From CAYYBZ01 sp964470285 [NCBI: uncultured Oligoflexia bacterium] (GTDB lineage Bacteria; Bdellovibrionota_G; CAYYBZ01): 5,785 nt of DNA. Position numbers and translations under genes: made by a program. Positions 5,723-5,785 of this stretch are shown here, piece by piece. Numbering within the stretch: position 1 is the first letter of the stretch; every line of letters starts with the position of its first letter. The stretch lies in contig CAYYBZ010000149.1 in the NCBI GenBank assembly GCA_964470285.1, positions 1 to 5,785 of the forward strand. Reading direction: 5' to 3'. Under the pieces are notes generated by a model. It saw nothing but the letters and a program-made list of their open reading frames with translations, made no database searches and had not been told where the DNA came from.

Positions 5723-5785
5723 AGTATTAATCCGTAATTCGATCAATTATTATTGAATTTCAGTGCTTTTTTATCCGGGAGGCCA

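Noticed and set aside
5761-5785. T-run followed by TCCGGGAGGCCA at the right edge as a possible terminator or gene end
   Set aside because: Only one side of any hairpin or frame is inside the window, so neither interpretation can be supported.

Overview
This AT-rich window looks like chromosomal DNA from a diderm (Gram-negative-type) bacterium. The evidence is a lipoprotein, two Sec-exported proteins with standard signal peptides, strong Shine-Dalgarno sites, sigma-70-like promoters and genes on both strands. I cannot name the taxon. Nothing indicates a phage, transposon, CRISPR array, tRNA or rRNA.

Layout from left to right: (1) the 3' end of a forward gene with a very acidic tail (1-128). 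(2) Converging on it after only 12 bp, a 549-aa lipoprotein with a HELTH...EGDA zinc-metallopeptidase signature (141-1790, minus). (3) A 222-bp divergent intergenic region with a clear promoter for the lipoprotein and a probable extended -10 promoter for the next gene. (4) A 333-aa aldo/keto reductase of the AKR11 (IolS/YhdN) type (2013-3014, plus). (5) A strong terminator hairpin able to work in both directions (3025-3052). (6) A two-gene minus-strand operon: an exported M2/M3-type (angiotensin-converting-enzyme-like) metallopeptidase of 587 aa (3883-5646), then after 30 bp an exported 250-aa alpha-helical repeat-like protein of unknown function (3100-3852). (7) The operon's promoter and leader (5647-5722), followed by about 60 bp of AT-rich DNA to the window edge.

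The common theme is proteolysis outside the cytoplasm. Two unrelated gluzincin-type peptidases, one lipid-anchored and one soluble after export, lie about 2 kb apart. Both minus-strand promoters have a perfect TTGACA -35 box, and both carry the same 13-bp sequence, containing the palindrome TCTTTAAAGA, at or just after the predicted transcription start. This suggests one regulator or RNA-level control acts on both peptidase units. The operon leader can also be drawn as two mutually exclusive hairpins, one of which contains the GTG start codon. The aldo/keto reductase between them is probably an independent monocistronic gene. The most original observation is this shared leader motif and possible co-regulation; the genes themselves belong to recognisable families, apart from the small exported partner and the acidic-tailed fragment.
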